From Fredinandcohnia onubensis (GTDB lineage Bacteria; Bacillota; Bacilli; Bacillales; Bacillaceae_L): a DNA stretch of 64,000 nucleotides. The notes beneath the pieces are model-generated. The model worked only from the letters and a program-made list of their open reading frames with translations, did not search any database and was not told where the DNA came from. Made by a program: the position numbers and the translations under genes. Position 1 is the stretch's first letter. The number at the start of each line of letters is the position of its first letter. The stretch spans positions 1 through 64,000 of the forward strand of contig NZ_JAPSKV010000002.1 of the NCBI RefSeq assembly GCF_031181385.1. Reading direction: 5' to 3'. Shown here piece after piece: positions 52,867-61,718 of the stretch.

Positions 52867-53772
52867 TTATTCCTCAATTTTATTTCGCAATGTTCCAAGG
52901 CCATCTATTGTAATTTCAATGACGTCTCCGCCTTTTAAGAAACGTGGAGGATTAAAACCTTTCCCAACTCCTGATGGTGTTCCTGTAGCAATAATATCTC
53001 CAGCCTCAAGCGTCATTCCTTGTGAAATGACCGAAATAATCGTTTCAATCGGGAAAATCAATTGACTAGTATTACCTGACTGACGAACCTCCCCATTTAC
53101 CTTCGTCTTTACGGACAGATTACTCGGATCTGGAATCAACGATTTATGTACGAGCACTGGACCCATTGGACATGTCGTATCTAGGCTTTTTCCAAGAAAA
53201 AATTGTTTATGTCTTGATTGAATATCACGGGCAGTTATATCGTTTAGGATTGTATATCCAAAAACATATTCAAAAGCTTCATTTACTTTAATGCCTCGAC
53301 CAGTTTTGCCAATAACAACTGCTAACTCTCCTTCGTAATCTAACTGTTCAGTGATATGTTTATGATTTAGCACAGTTTCTTCTGGACCAACTACTGTTGT
53401 TGGTGTTTTTGTGAACATTACAACATGCTCAGGAATATCCTTTGCACTTCCCATTTCAATAACGTGTTCTGCATAATTTTTACCGACACAGAAAATATTT
53501 TTGCTCGGTCTTGGAATTGGAGCCTTTAACGTAATTTCTTCAATGGGATAAATACAACCAGTATCAGGATTTTCGCGAACCCACAATTCAATCTCCCGAA
53601 CTCTCTCAAGACACTCTTCCCCTTGAGCAATCGCTTCAATCATTGTTTCTGGAATAGTTGTTGTGCCATTCATTTTCATTTCAGCAACTTTTACATCTAT
53701 AACTTGATTAAGCTGCTCGTTTACGATTCCAATAAATTGTTTTCCATTCTTTTCAGCTGTTACATACCTCAT
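52867..53772 (-). CDS. yisK: YisK, fumarylacetoacetate hydrolase-family enzyme
   Basis: A 301-residue FAH-fold protein: NIFCVGKNYAEHVIEMG, EGELAVVIGKTG with the metal-binding Glu residues, DITARDIQSRHKQFFLGKS, GTPSGVGKGFNPP. B. subtilis YisK is an oxaloacetate decarboxylase that also interacts with cell-shape proteins. ATG at 53772 follows AGAGGTGAT and gives the B. subtilis length; upstream GTG/ATG codons overlap that site. Confidence 0.92.
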   Translation of the reverse strand: MRYVTAEKNGKQFIGIVNEQLNQVIDVKVAEMKMNGTTTIPETMIEAIAQGEECLERVREIELWVRENPDTGCIYPIEEITLKAPIPRPSKNIFCVGKNYAEHVIEMGSAKDIPEHVVMFTKTPTTVVGPEETVLNHKHITEQLDYEGELAVVIGKTGRGIKVNEAFEYVFGYTILNDITARDIQSRHKQFFLGKSLDTTCPMGPVLVHKSLIPDPSNLSVKTKVNGEVRQSGNTSQLIFPIETIISVISQGMTLEAGDIIATGTPSGVGKGFNPPRFLKGGDVIEITIDGLGTLRNKIEE

Positions 53773-54002
53773 TTTCATCACCTCTTATTTTGTCTTTTAC
53801 TTAATTCTATTTTAGATGTTGAATTTCCTCTTTCTATACTTTTTGTAGAATTTTGTATGTTTTTGTAACATTATAAGAGGTTTTAGCGAACTTGTTTTAA
53901 TCCCTGTAAAGGCAGGTATAATAATGGTACAAAGCTTGTATGTACTACTTTAGACTAAGCGTTCATGATTATAATGTACTAAAAAAAAATGGAGAAACGA
54001 AA

Positions 54003-54170
54003 ATGTTCATGTTGAAGATTGCAATTGAATTAAAACGCCGAAAAATGTCAACCTTGGCAAATCGGCACGGCTTTACTGCTTGGGAGACAGTAAAGTGTAG
54101 TCAAGAGTTAGATCAATTATTGAATATTTATCAAAAGACAAAACAAAAGAAACTAAAGATGGTAAATTGA
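54003..54170 (+). CDS. yisI: Spo0E-like aspartyl-phosphate phosphatase (YisI)
   Basis: A 55-residue two-helix protein with the Spo0E signature SQELDQLL and the preceding HGFTAWETVK. Such proteins dephosphorylate Spo0A~P and delay sporulation. ATG at 54003 follows GGAGAAACG; a longer frame from 53940 lacks a site. TATAAT at 53917-53922 is a possible -10. Confidence 0.88.
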   Translation: MFMLKIAIELKRRKMSTLANRHGFTAWETVKCSQELDQLLNIYQKTKQKKLKMVN

Positions 54171-54203
54171 AAAGACTATTCGCATTAGCGAATAGCCTTT
54201 TTT
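54171..54203. terminator. Bidirectional terminator
   Basis: GACTATTCGC / GCGAATAGCC with loop ATTA, flanked by A and T runs; between yisI and the DUF418 gene. Confidence 0.9.
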
Positions 54204-55381
54204 CTTATATCAACCTTTTTAGCATATGTTAATGTTCTCCAAACCCATTCAAATGGACCGAATCGGAATTTTTTCAACCAGAAATAACTTAGGATGATTT
54301 GAACAATGTAAATACCAATAGTAAGAAGGAAACCTATAAATGGCTGTAGCTTGCCATATAATCCAAAACCATATCCATAAAACAATAAGGTACAGACTAT
54401 TGATTGGAATAGATAATTACTCAGCGAAAGCCTTCCAACAAGAGTTAGTGGAGATAACAGCCTTTTCCAAACGGGTAATCTCATTAACAGGACTATCGAT
54501 GTTGCATATAATAAGGCTGTGCTCGGACCGCCAATTGTATCCTGTAAATAATCAGTTGCCGGATTTTTAGCCGTGTAGTAGGGGAGCAGTTTCATAGGAA
54601 CCCCAATTACCAGTGAGATCAACCAAAGAATCTTAACCTTCTTAACGTCGTCATCACGGCCTTCAAACCATTTTTTCTTAGCGATAAAGGCACCTAGGAG
54701 GAACATTGGTAGCAATGTAATAATCATTACAAATATGCTTGCAACGTTATTCACAAAATACCAATCTTGATATCTTTGAATCGTAATCTCCCAAAACCCA
54801 CCGTTCGCATAAATTTCTGCTGATTTTAAAGCAAGCTGTTCATTGTACATCACAGCATTTAATCCTGGTTCAAACAAGACCGCTACAAACATAAGTCCAC
54901 CGAGAACTACATTTGGTACAAAGATAAGGACTAATGCCCAAATAAGCAAGGTAATCGGCTTTGCTTTATGGAACAATAATAAAATCGCGCCAATTACAGC
55001 ATAGGTGATTAAAATATCACCGTGCCAAACGAAAAATGCATGTAAACATCCAAAAAGTAATAGCACAATTAATCTTCTTGAAATCAATGGATAAAACGAA
55101 TAGCCTTTAGCAACCGCTCTTTCCTTAAACAAAATAAAACCAAAGCCAAAAAGAAAAGAAAATAAAGTATAAAAACTGGCTTGTGCAAAAATATCAATGA
55201 TCCTATTTGTCCACTGATTGAGTTCCCCTGTCCACCATGTTTCTGGATTTAAATAGAGAATGGGTGCAAAAAACGATGGCATATTGACAAAAAATATCCC
55301 TAATATCGCTAACCCTCTTATCACATCAATTGAGTGAATCCGCTCTGCTCCTAATACGGGACTAAATCGTTCATTACTCAT
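54185..55381 (-). CDS. DUF418-family membrane protein (YeiB-like)
   Basis: A 398-residue protein with about ten helices. HSIDVIRGLAILGIFFVNM at the N-terminus, LFGFGFILFKERA, and the C-terminal DUF418 part (LVGRLSLSNYLFQSIVC) are family marks. Related to acyltransferase-like membrane proteins; substrate unknown. It sits between yisI and gerPA on the opposite strand. Confidence 0.88.
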   Translation of the reverse strand: MSNERFSPVLGAERIHSIDVIRGLAILGIFFVNMPSFFAPILYLNPETWWTGELNQWTNRIIDIFAQASFYTLFSFLFGFGFILFKERAVAKGYSFYPLISRRLIVLLLFGCLHAFFVWHGDILITYAVIGAILLLFHKAKPITLLIWALVLIFVPNVVLGGLMFVAVLFEPGLNAVMYNEQLALKSAEIYANGGFWEITIQRYQDWYFVNNVASIFVMIITLLPMFLLGAFIAKKKWFEGRDDDVKKVKILWLISLVIGVPMKLLPYYTAKNPATDYLQDTIGGPSTALLYATSIVLLMRLPVWKRLLSPLTLVGRLSLSNYLFQSIVCTLLFYGYGFGLYGKLQPFIGFLLTIGIYIVQIILSYFWLKKFRFGPFEWVWRTLTYAKKVDIRKKAIR

Positions 55382-55494
55382 TCATACAACCCCTTACCAT
55401 TTTACATATATTCGATTATAAGAGAACTAAATTTGAAACACTAGAAAAATTTTCTAATATTGATTTTAGACTTCTGGGACTATGTTAAAAAATC

Positions 55495-55522
55495 ACATCT
55501 TCTGGGCATTTCTCATAGAATA
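55495..55522 (+). promoter_or_regulatory. SigK-type promoter of the gerP operon
   Basis: AC (55495-55496), 17-base spacer and CATAGAATA (55514-55522) match the late mother-cell SigK pattern AC-N16/17-CATANNNTA, about 80 bases before gerPA. gerP is expressed in the mother cell during coat formation. Confidence 0.75.
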
Positions 55523-55600
55523 AAAAAACTGTTAATATCCGTACCGATGATATCACTATTCGTAATTCTTCAAATTCGTTTTGTAAAAGGGTGTTTTTGT

Positions 55601-55822
55601 ATGCCAGCAATCGTAGGAGCCGTAAAAGTAAATAGTGTTGGAAATAGCAGTGTCTTCAATATTGGTGATGTCTTTCAAATCTCCCCTACCAGCACTGCTA
55701 AGACTTTTGCAGGGGCTGGCTCATTTAATACAGGGGATGGTCTTCGAGTCTATAATAATCAAAGTGTTACGAACACTTACGATACAGATAAAATTGACAA
55801 TGTCATTGTTGGGAATGCTTAA
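55601..55822 (+). CDS. gerPA: Spore germination protein GerPA
   Basis: A 73-residue protein starting [20 protein letters not shown] with [13 protein letters not shown]. GerP proteins lie in the inner spore coat and let germinants reach their receptors. A weak AAGGGTG lies before the ATG; a longer frame from 55460 starts in the promoter region and is rejected. First gene of gerPABCDEF. It resembles GerPF at 57385. Confidence 0.92.
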   Translation: MPAIVGAVKVNSVGNSSVFNIGDVFQISPTSTAKTFAGAGSFNTGDGLRVYNNQSVTNTYDTDKIDNVIVGNA

Positions 55823-55836
55823 GGAGGGATGAGGAC

Positions 55837-56055
55837 ATGAACTTTTATATTAACCAAAGTATTTGTATTCATACATTGCGAGTGGGCAGTGTTAGTAATT
55901 CATCGGTATTACAAATTGGAAGCGCTGGTCTGATAAAGCCATCATCTCACCTTTATAACACAGGAGAATTTACGGAACCAGCTCCAGAAATCGGCTCTCA
56001 GACCTCACCAATTGAAAAACCAGTTGTTCCACTAGCCGCCCCAACTCCATCATAG
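55837..56055 (+). CDS. gerPB: Spore germination protein GerPB
   Basis: A 72-residue protein with MNFYINQSICIHTLRVGSVS, SSVLQIGSAGLIKP and a Pro-rich C-terminus (VPLAAPTPS). AAGGAGGGATGAGG precedes the ATG, 14 bases after gerPA. Confidence 0.9.
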   Translation: MNFYINQSICIHTLRVGSVSNSSVLQIGSAGLIKPSSHLYNTGEFTEPAPEIGSQTSPIEKPVVPLAAPTPS

Positions 56056-56061
56056 GCATTC

Positions 56062-56089
56062 ACCCATATTAATGTTCATGCATACTGTA
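56062..56089 (+). promoter_or_regulatory. Possible internal SigK-type promoter before gerPC
   Basis: AC (56062-56063), 17 bases, CATACTGTA (56081-56089). Motif is short, but it sits in the only sizeable gap between gerPB and gerPC. Confidence 0.45.
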
Positions 56090-56116
56090 AACCATCAATG
56101 TTTATAGAAAGGGTGA

Positions 56117-56749
56117 ATGCCGTTGTACACTTATCCTTATGACATCAACTCTTATATCCGAAGCCTGCATTACTATATGGAACAACAGAATCAACGAATC
56201 TCACAATTAGAAGAGATGCTGCAGCTCATCCAGGGGGAACTTAAAGAAATCAAAAATAAACCAACTACTCATATAGAAAGAATTGAATATAAATTTGATC
56301 AACTTAAGGTTGAAACGTTGGAAGGTACATTAAATATCGGATTAAACCCTATGAACGGAGAACAAATTGAAGATTTTGCAGTATCACAAACTAAGATGAA
56401 TATTCCTGACGTCCGACATACCCATAAAGACTTAATTGGTGAGATTGAAAATGAAATAGATGAATACTTAAGTAATGATTGCTCTGTTTATATCCAAAGT
56501 AAGTTAAACCAACAAAGGACTTCAATCCCTGATGAGCATGTTCAGTTTGTTGTGGAGGATATTCGTAAGCAAATCAATGAACGAATCATTTTTTATTTAG
56601 AACAAAAGCAAGCTGAACTCCAAGATCCTACACGGATTCATGAGGTATATTCAGCCATTGTTGAAAGAATAAAAATTGATATTCAAAACTCAATCACAGC
56701 TTATCTGAATAATCTTCCAGATAATTTGAAAGAGGGTCAAGATACATGA
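56117..56749 (+). CDS. gerPC: Spore germination protein GerPC
   Basis: A 210-residue, largely helical protein: N-terminal coiled coil (about 10-55; NQRISQLEEMLQLIQGEL), central TLNIGLNPMNGEQIEDF, and helical C-terminal half. The middle gene of gerP; localisation of other GerP proteins depends on members of this operon. GAAAGGGTGAAT precedes the start near 56117. The stop overlaps gerPD by four bases. Confidence 0.9.
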   Translation: MPLYTYPYDINSYIRSLHYYMEQQNQRISQLEEMLQLIQGELKEIKNKPTTHIERIEYKFDQLKVETLEGTLNIGLNPMNGEQIEDFAVSQTKMNIPDVRHTHKDLIGEIENEIDEYLSNDCSVYIQSKLNQQRTSIPDEHVQFVVEDIRKQINERIIFYLEQKQAELQDPTRIHEVYSAIVERIKIDIQNSITAYLNNLPDNLKEGQDT

Positions 56750-56925
56750 ACTTTACTGTTGTAAATAAAGAAATCCATGTTGGGAATATTGAAATCGTTG
56801 GAGTATCCACTTCATCTGTTTTTATTATCGGGGACGCTAAAACAATTTCAATGGCATCTGCCTTTGATACTCCACCGGAATCACTGATTATTGGACCATA
56901 CGTTCCATTAGCACCACAAGGTTGA
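56746..56925 (+). CDS. gerPD: Spore germination protein GerPD
   Basis: A 59-residue protein: MNFTVVNKEIHVGNIEIVGV, SSSVFIIGDAKTISMAS-like core and PYVPLAPQG end, similar in layout to GerPB. AGAGGGTC precedes the ATG, which overlaps the gerPC stop. Short but firmly placed by operon order. Confidence 0.92.
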   Translation: MNFTVVNKEIHVGNIEIVGVSTSSVFIIGDAKTISMASAFDTPPESLIIGPYVPLAPQG

Positions 56926-56930
56926 TGTCC

Positions 56931-57314
56931 ATGCAACGAATATCCGTTGTCGATCTTATTTATGTCAATTCTGTATCTTTTAGTAGTATTTTAGAAATTG
57001 GTGATTCCAAAAAAATCACCCCTGTTTCTCAGGCACTTGCAGTACAAAGAGAGGTTCCACTTTTTTTTACAAATGAAGGAGATTTTTCACAATATCCTAT
57101 TTATTCAAGGGAACTTCCGAAAGTAAAAGTGACCGAAACAGTTAATATGAAGATATTTAATCAAAGCCCAGTTATTAAGGTAGATTCCATAAAGGTCAAC
57201 GGGGTTTCGTCAGCTGCCGTTATGCACATTGGCTCAACGGAAACCATTCACACTGAATCAAAGGTAAAGCATATTCGAAAGCTCCTTGATGACAAATCAA
57301 ATACGAACAGGTAA
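56931..57314 (+). CDS. gerPE: Spore germination protein GerPE
   Basis: About 127 residues: MQRISVVDLIYVNSVSFSS, ILEIGDSKKITPVSQALAVQ and a second related segment VDSIKVNGVSSAAVMHIGST, so it carries two GerPB/PD-like repeats. ATG at 56931 follows AAGGTTGATG, which overlaps the gerPD stop; ATG 56925 is an alternative. Confidence 0.88.
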   Translation: MQRISVVDLIYVNSVSFSSILEIGDSKKITPVSQALAVQREVPLFFTNEGDFSQYPIYSRELPKVKVTETVNMKIFNQSPVIKVDSIKVNGVSSAAVMHIGSTETIHTESKVKHIRKLLDDKSNTNR

Positions 57315-57340
57315 CGAAATACCTAGTTTTTCATAAAGTA
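57314..57340 (+). promoter_or_regulatory. Possible SigK-type promoter before gerPF
   Basis: AC (57314-57315), 16 bases, CATAAAGTA (57332-57340), 45 bases before gerPF. Confidence 0.45.
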
Positions 57341-57384
57341 ATAGTATGAATAATTAAATTGTACACTTAAAAGGATGACGCGAT

Positions 57385-57603
57385 ATGCCCTCAATAGTAG
57401 GACCAATCAAAATCAATAGTGTCGGTGGTGGAGTCGTTAATTTCGGGGACTCCTTCTATGTTTCACCAAAGAGCACAGGCAAGACATATTCAGGCTCAGG
57501 CTCGTTTAATACAGGTGACTTTATCTGTACAAATAACGGTTTGAATGCTACAAATACAAATGATGAAGATTTTGCAGACCAACTTATAAAAAAGAATGCG
57601 TAG
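57385..57603 (+). CDS. gerPF: Spore germination protein GerPF
   Basis: A 72-residue paralogue of GerPA: MPSIVGPIKINSVGGGVVNF, SPKSTGKTYSGSGSFNTGDF. AAAGGATGACG precedes the ATG. Last of the six gerP genes; no hairpin terminator follows at once, the 53-bp array begins about 65 bases downstream. Confidence 0.92.
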   Translation: MPSIVGPIKINSVGGGVVNFGDSFYVSPKSTGKTYSGSGSFNTGDFICTNNGLNATNTNDEDFADQLIKKNA

Positions 57604-57669
57604 AAAAATACTAACAGTAAGTAATTTTAACACGATGCGATGGCTAGATTCTTAAGCTAATGTTTTTTT

Positions 57670-58236
57670 GGTATATTACCGTATCGTTTTACGATAAGTG
57701 GTATATCGATTTGATTTTATTCGGGATACCTACACATCGTTTTTCGATAAGTGGTATACCGTTTAGGCTCTTTTCGGGATACCTACACATCGTTTTACGA
57801 TAAGTGGTATACCGATTAGACTCTATTCGGGATATCTCCACATCGTTTTTCGTAAATGCTATATCGATTAGGCTCTATTCGGGATACCTATACATCGTTT
57901 TACGATAAATAGTATATCGATTAGGCTCTATTCGGGATACCTACACATCGTTTTTCGATAAATGCTATATCGATTAGGCTTTATTCGGGATACCTACACA
58001 TCGTTTTACGGTAAGTGGTATACCGATTAGGCTCTTTTCGGGATACCTGCACATCGTTTTTCGATAAGTGGTATACCGATTAGGCTCTTTTCGGGATACC
58101 TATACATCGTTTTACGATAAATAGTATATCGATTAGGCTCTTTTCGGGATACCTATACATCGTTTTACGATAAATAGTATATCGATTAGGCTCTATTCGG
58201 GATACCTACACATCGTTTTACGGTAAGTGCTATACC
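57670..58236. repeat. Second tandem array of 53-bp units, about 11 copies
   Basis: Unit pattern GGGATACCTACACATCG, T-rich loop, CGATAAGTGGTATACC, GATTAGGCTCT; unit starts advance by 53 bases (for example TCGGGAT at 57721 and 57774). Each unit has a hairpin around ATCG-TTTTT-CGAT and a second possible pairing GGTATACCGA with TCGGGATACC. Loop variants TTTTA and TTTTT alternate strictly through the first nine copies, giving a 106-bp super-period. Located between convergent gerPF and sbcC. No coding function. Confidence 0.95.
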
Positions 58237-58301
58237 TCAACGGCCTAATGAATATATTTCGACCACGAATGTTTCGGCTACTACTTGCATTGTTCAGTAG
58301 A

Positions 58302-58327
58302 AAAAGGCCATTTCTGGCCTTTTTTCT
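58302..58327. terminator. Terminator after sbcC
   Basis: GAAAAAGGCCA / TGGCCTTTTTC with loop TTTC, just beyond the sbcC stop and beside the array. Confidence 0.88.
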
Positions 58328-58331
58328 TTTT

Positions 58332-61300
58332 CTATAAAGTTTCTAATTTTACAAGCGTACCTCTGCCCGAAGGCTCTGCTGGTTCAACAATTAGACGTTT
58401 TGGCAATCTTGCCCTTAATTCCTGAACATGGCTAATGACGCCTACCGCTAACTGTTTTGAGTGAAGTTTTTCAAGTGCCGATACAACCGTATCCAATAAA
58501 TCTGCGTCCAGTGTTCCGAAGCCTTCGTCTAGGAAGAAGAATTGTAATGGATATTCTCCCCTTAGCTGGATTTGAGCAGAAAGTGATAATGCCAACGCCA
58601 ATGATGTTAAGAACGTTTCTCCACCGGAAAGGGTTGTCACAGGTCTTCTTACACCACCATTTGCATCATCCCTCATAATAAATCCGCCCTGCGAATCCAC
58701 TTCAACAGCATAACGCTGCCTTGTTAAAATACTAAGTCGCTCTGTAGCATCATGACTTACTTGAACGAGTTGTTCTTCGGCAATATATTCTACGAAGCTA
58801 TTTCCTTTGAATACGGATTGTAGCTTATTATATTGCTCTACTAATTTATCTAATTTAATGCGGTTATCTTCAAGCTCGTTGAAACGCTCATGTTTATCTA
58901 AAAGCACTTGGAGAGCTTTTAAAGCTGCTCCTTTCGCTTCTACTGCTTGATTTAGCATCTCTTTCATTTCCGTACGGATTATTTGGATTTCTTCCCATTT
59001 TTCTTTTGTTAGTTCTTCGCCATTAAGTAAATCATTTACTTTTTGCAAATCAGTTTGGATTTGCTTGTAACGATCCCAAAACAAGTCGATTTGTTTTTGT
59101 AGTTCTTCCTGCACTTGTTTGGAAAGAAGCGATTCCTTCACATCGGATATTGAATTGAAACTTGTAGTCTCAAGCACATCTGTCCATTTTGCTGTTGCTT
59201 TTTCACTTCGAACCTTATCATCTTGTACGGCCTGTATGGCGGCATGGGTTTCGTTTTCGAGTTTTTGACATTGTGATTGGACCATTTGCCAAGCTTCATA
59301 CGCGATACTCTCAGTTTCTTCAAGCTTTTTAACCATTTGCTCGGTTTCAGCCATGAGCTGCTTGATGTTGTTGTCTCCAACTTCTTTTGAAAGCTTTTCA
59401 TGTGCCTCAGTTAATGCCTCGAGTTTACCCTTTAAGGTTGAATTGATTTCAACAATTTGGCGATCAATGCTATTACAGTCATCCTGATATTTCTTCTTTT
59501 CCTGTTCTTTTCGTTCTAATAGATTATTTCCATTTTCGATTTCAACAGAAAGACTTTGTGCCAACTTATCATTTTTGGAGATTTCCCCAAGCTTCGCTTC
59601 AATTGTTTCAAAATCAAGCTGATGGAAAGTTCGCTTCCAATTCATGAACTGTTCCTTCATTTTTTCTTGTAAACTCGCAACCCGCACTTCCAGTTCATGA
59701 TAAGATTTCGTGCTAATTGATATTGTCTGTTCAAGCTGACTTACTTTTTGCATGACAGCTCGAATCTCTTGGATCACTTTTCTTCCTGTTTCTTGAATCT
59801 TTAAGTAATCCTGATGTAATGATTTTTGTTCGACAATAAGAAATTGAAGTTTTTCGGTGACATCTTCCATTTCCTGATCGTTTACCACCATATTAGCTTT
59901 TGGAGGGATAGTCATTTCACCTGGATATTCTTGTACAAGCCCCCCAGAAATTTGTTCAAGTTTAATTTTTAATGTAGAAAACTCTTGTTTTACATTACGG
60001 GCTGTTGCAATCTCATTTGTCAATTTTTCAATTTGTGTTTCTAAGGCATCTCCATAATCCTCATGAACAACTGGATTCGGGTGATGGGTAGATCCACAGA
60101 CTGGACATGGTTGCCCAGATTGAAGCTGGCTAGCAAGTCTGATGGCAAGATTATTTCTACGGCTATCCTCTAATTCTTGCTTAAGCCTAGATAATTTAAC
60201 CTCAGCAAATCCTATAACTTTTTCGCATTCTTTATCCCGTTCACAAACCGTTTCATATGTTGATGCATTTTTTATAAAGATGGTTTCCATTTTGTGTTTA
60301 GCTTGGGCAAGATTCTCATTCTGAGAATGCAGCTTTTCTTGCGTTTGCTCAAGCTGTACGCGACTCTTTTCTAATTCCGTCTGTTGTTCCTTAAGGTTTT
60401 CTGTGGAGAACATAATGGATTGTTTCATTTGATTCGCTTTTTGAAGCTCTTCACGAACATCCGCTGAAACAGTTAACTGAGTCAGTTTTTCTCTCCGTTC
60501 TTTTTGCATTCCTGAGTCTGATGTAATGGAAACTGTGATCGCTTCAACCTGATTTTGTTTTTCACGTACAAGTGATTGTAAGTTATTCACCTTTTGTTGT
60601 AGTTCATTTACTTCCTTTTCAAGACCGTTTGCTCTTTCCTGAACAATGATCGCATCTGAAAGTTTTTGCTTCTTGGTTAGATAATACGGTAGCTTTTCAG
60701 TCTTTTCCTCACGTGCCTGATGATACTCATTGGCCTTGATTTCATTTTCCTCTTTTTTTGCCGTTAACTGGCTTTGTAGGGATTGATAACGAACAGTTGC
60801 TTTTTCTAAAGCATCCTTCGCCGTTTCATATTCCTCCAGATAAGGCAGGATAAGAGCAGCTGTTTCTGCATTCTCCCGTTTTTCTTCTAGCTGAAGAATT
60901 TGCGGCTTCTCTTGTTCAATTTCAACTAATTTTTGTGATAAAGCGCTCTTTTCCAGCTGCCATTGCCATATATTTTTGCTTTTTTCAAAATCAGCCTCTA
61001 TGTTATTAACTTCGTTTTGACGTTTATTAAGAAGGACCTCTGTTTCTTTTAGCTCTTGTTCTGCAGCTTTAATTGCTTCTGTTGAAGCATCCCCAAGACC
61101 AGCCTGCTCAGCTGTTACTTCGTTTAACTCATTTTTTGCTTTCGTTAGCTTATTCTTTAACTTTTTATTAAGCTTGTCCCCATATTGTTCAAGATTGAAT
61201 AGACGTTGAAGCATTTGTCTACGGTCCGCACCCTTCAGTGATAAGAACTCTGAGAATTTCCCTTGTGGTAATACGACTGCTCTCGTAAAGTCATCAATCG

Positions 61301-61718
61301 TCAAGCCTAATAAATCCTGTACGCACTGATTTACCTCACCTATTTTATCAGCCAGGACAACTGATTCCTCTCCTACTTCAATGATCCGACTCACTGAAGA
61401 TTTGACCTTTAAGTCGTCCTGTCGTTTAAAGCTACGTTCAATCATATATCGGTTTGTTCCTTTGGCATTTTCAAGTTCAAAAATAAAAGAAACATGAAGC
61501 TGATTTTCTGCATGATTCAGAATCCCATGGGTATTATTCGATGCGCGCTCCACCTTTCCATACAAGGCAAGTGTCATAGCATCAAGGATTGAGGATTTTC
61601 CACTTCCAGTTGGACCAAATATCCCAAAAACTCCCTCTTCACAAAGGGAACCAAAATCAACAGTTTGTTTCTCTCGGAAGCTATGAAGCCCCGCTACTGT
61701 GAGTGTAATTGGTTTCAT
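58332..61718 (-). CDS. sbcC: SbcC, ATPase subunit of the SbcCD nuclease
   Basis: A 1128-residue Rad50-like SMC protein: Walker A GPTGSGKSSILDAM near residue 35, long coiled coils, zinc hook QPCPVCGSTHHP near the middle, ABC signature TTLSGGETFLTSLALA and Walker B FFLDEGFGTLD near the end. With SbcD it cleaves hairpins and blocked DNA ends. Its ATG overlaps the sbcD stop (ATGA). The two hairpin-rich arrays in this window are the sort of structure SbcCD attacks. Confidence 0.96.
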   Translation of the reverse strand: MKPITLTVAGLHSFREKQTVDFGSLCEEGVFGIFGPTGSGKSSILDAMTLALYGKVERASNNTHGILNHAENQLHVSFIFELENAKGTNRYMIERSFKRQDDLKVKSSVSRIIEVGEESVVLADKIGEVNQCVQDLLGLTIDDFTRAVVLPQGKFSEFLSLKGADRRQMLQRLFNLEQYGDKLNKKLKNKLTKAKNELNEVTAEQAGLGDASTEAIKAAEQELKETEVLLNKRQNEVNNIEADFEKSKNIWQWQLEKSALSQKLVEIEQEKPQILQLEEKRENAETAALILPYLEEYETAKDALEKATVRYQSLQSQLTAKKEENEIKANEYHQAREEKTEKLPYYLTKKQKLSDAIIVQERANGLEKEVNELQQKVNNLQSLVREKQNQVEAITVSITSDSGMQKERREKLTQLTVSADVREELQKANQMKQSIMFSTENLKEQQTELEKSRVQLEQTQEKLHSQNENLAQAKHKMETIFIKNASTYETVCERDKECEKVIGFAEVKLSRLKQELEDSRRNNLAIRLASQLQSGQPCPVCGSTHHPNPVVHEDYGDALETQIEKLTNEIATARNVKQEFSTLKIKLEQISGGLVQEYPGEMTIPPKANMVVNDQEMEDVTEKLQFLIVEQKSLHQDYLKIQETGRKVIQEIRAVMQKVSQLEQTISISTKSYHELEVRVASLQEKMKEQFMNWKRTFHQLDFETIEAKLGEISKNDKLAQSLSVEIENGNNLLERKEQEKKKYQDDCNSIDRQIVEINSTLKGKLEALTEAHEKLSKEVGDNNIKQLMAETEQMVKKLEETESIAYEAWQMVQSQCQKLENETHAAIQAVQDDKVRSEKATAKWTDVLETTSFNSISDVKESLLSKQVQEELQKQIDLFWDRYKQIQTDLQKVNDLLNGEELTKEKWEEIQIIRTEMKEMLNQAVEAKGAALKALQVLLDKHERFNELEDNRIKLDKLVEQYNKLQSVFKGNSFVEYIAEEQLVQVSHDATERLSILTRQRYAVEVDSQGGFIMRDDANGGVRRPVTTLSGGETFLTSLALALSLSAQIQLRGEYPLQFFFLDEGFGTLDADLLDTVVSALEKLHSKQLAVGVISHVQELRARLPKRLIVEPAEPSGRGTLVKLETL

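Noticed and set aside
57670-58236. CRISPR array or coding repeat region
   Set aside because: The repeats are contiguous 53-bp units without spacers, with frequent stops in all frames.
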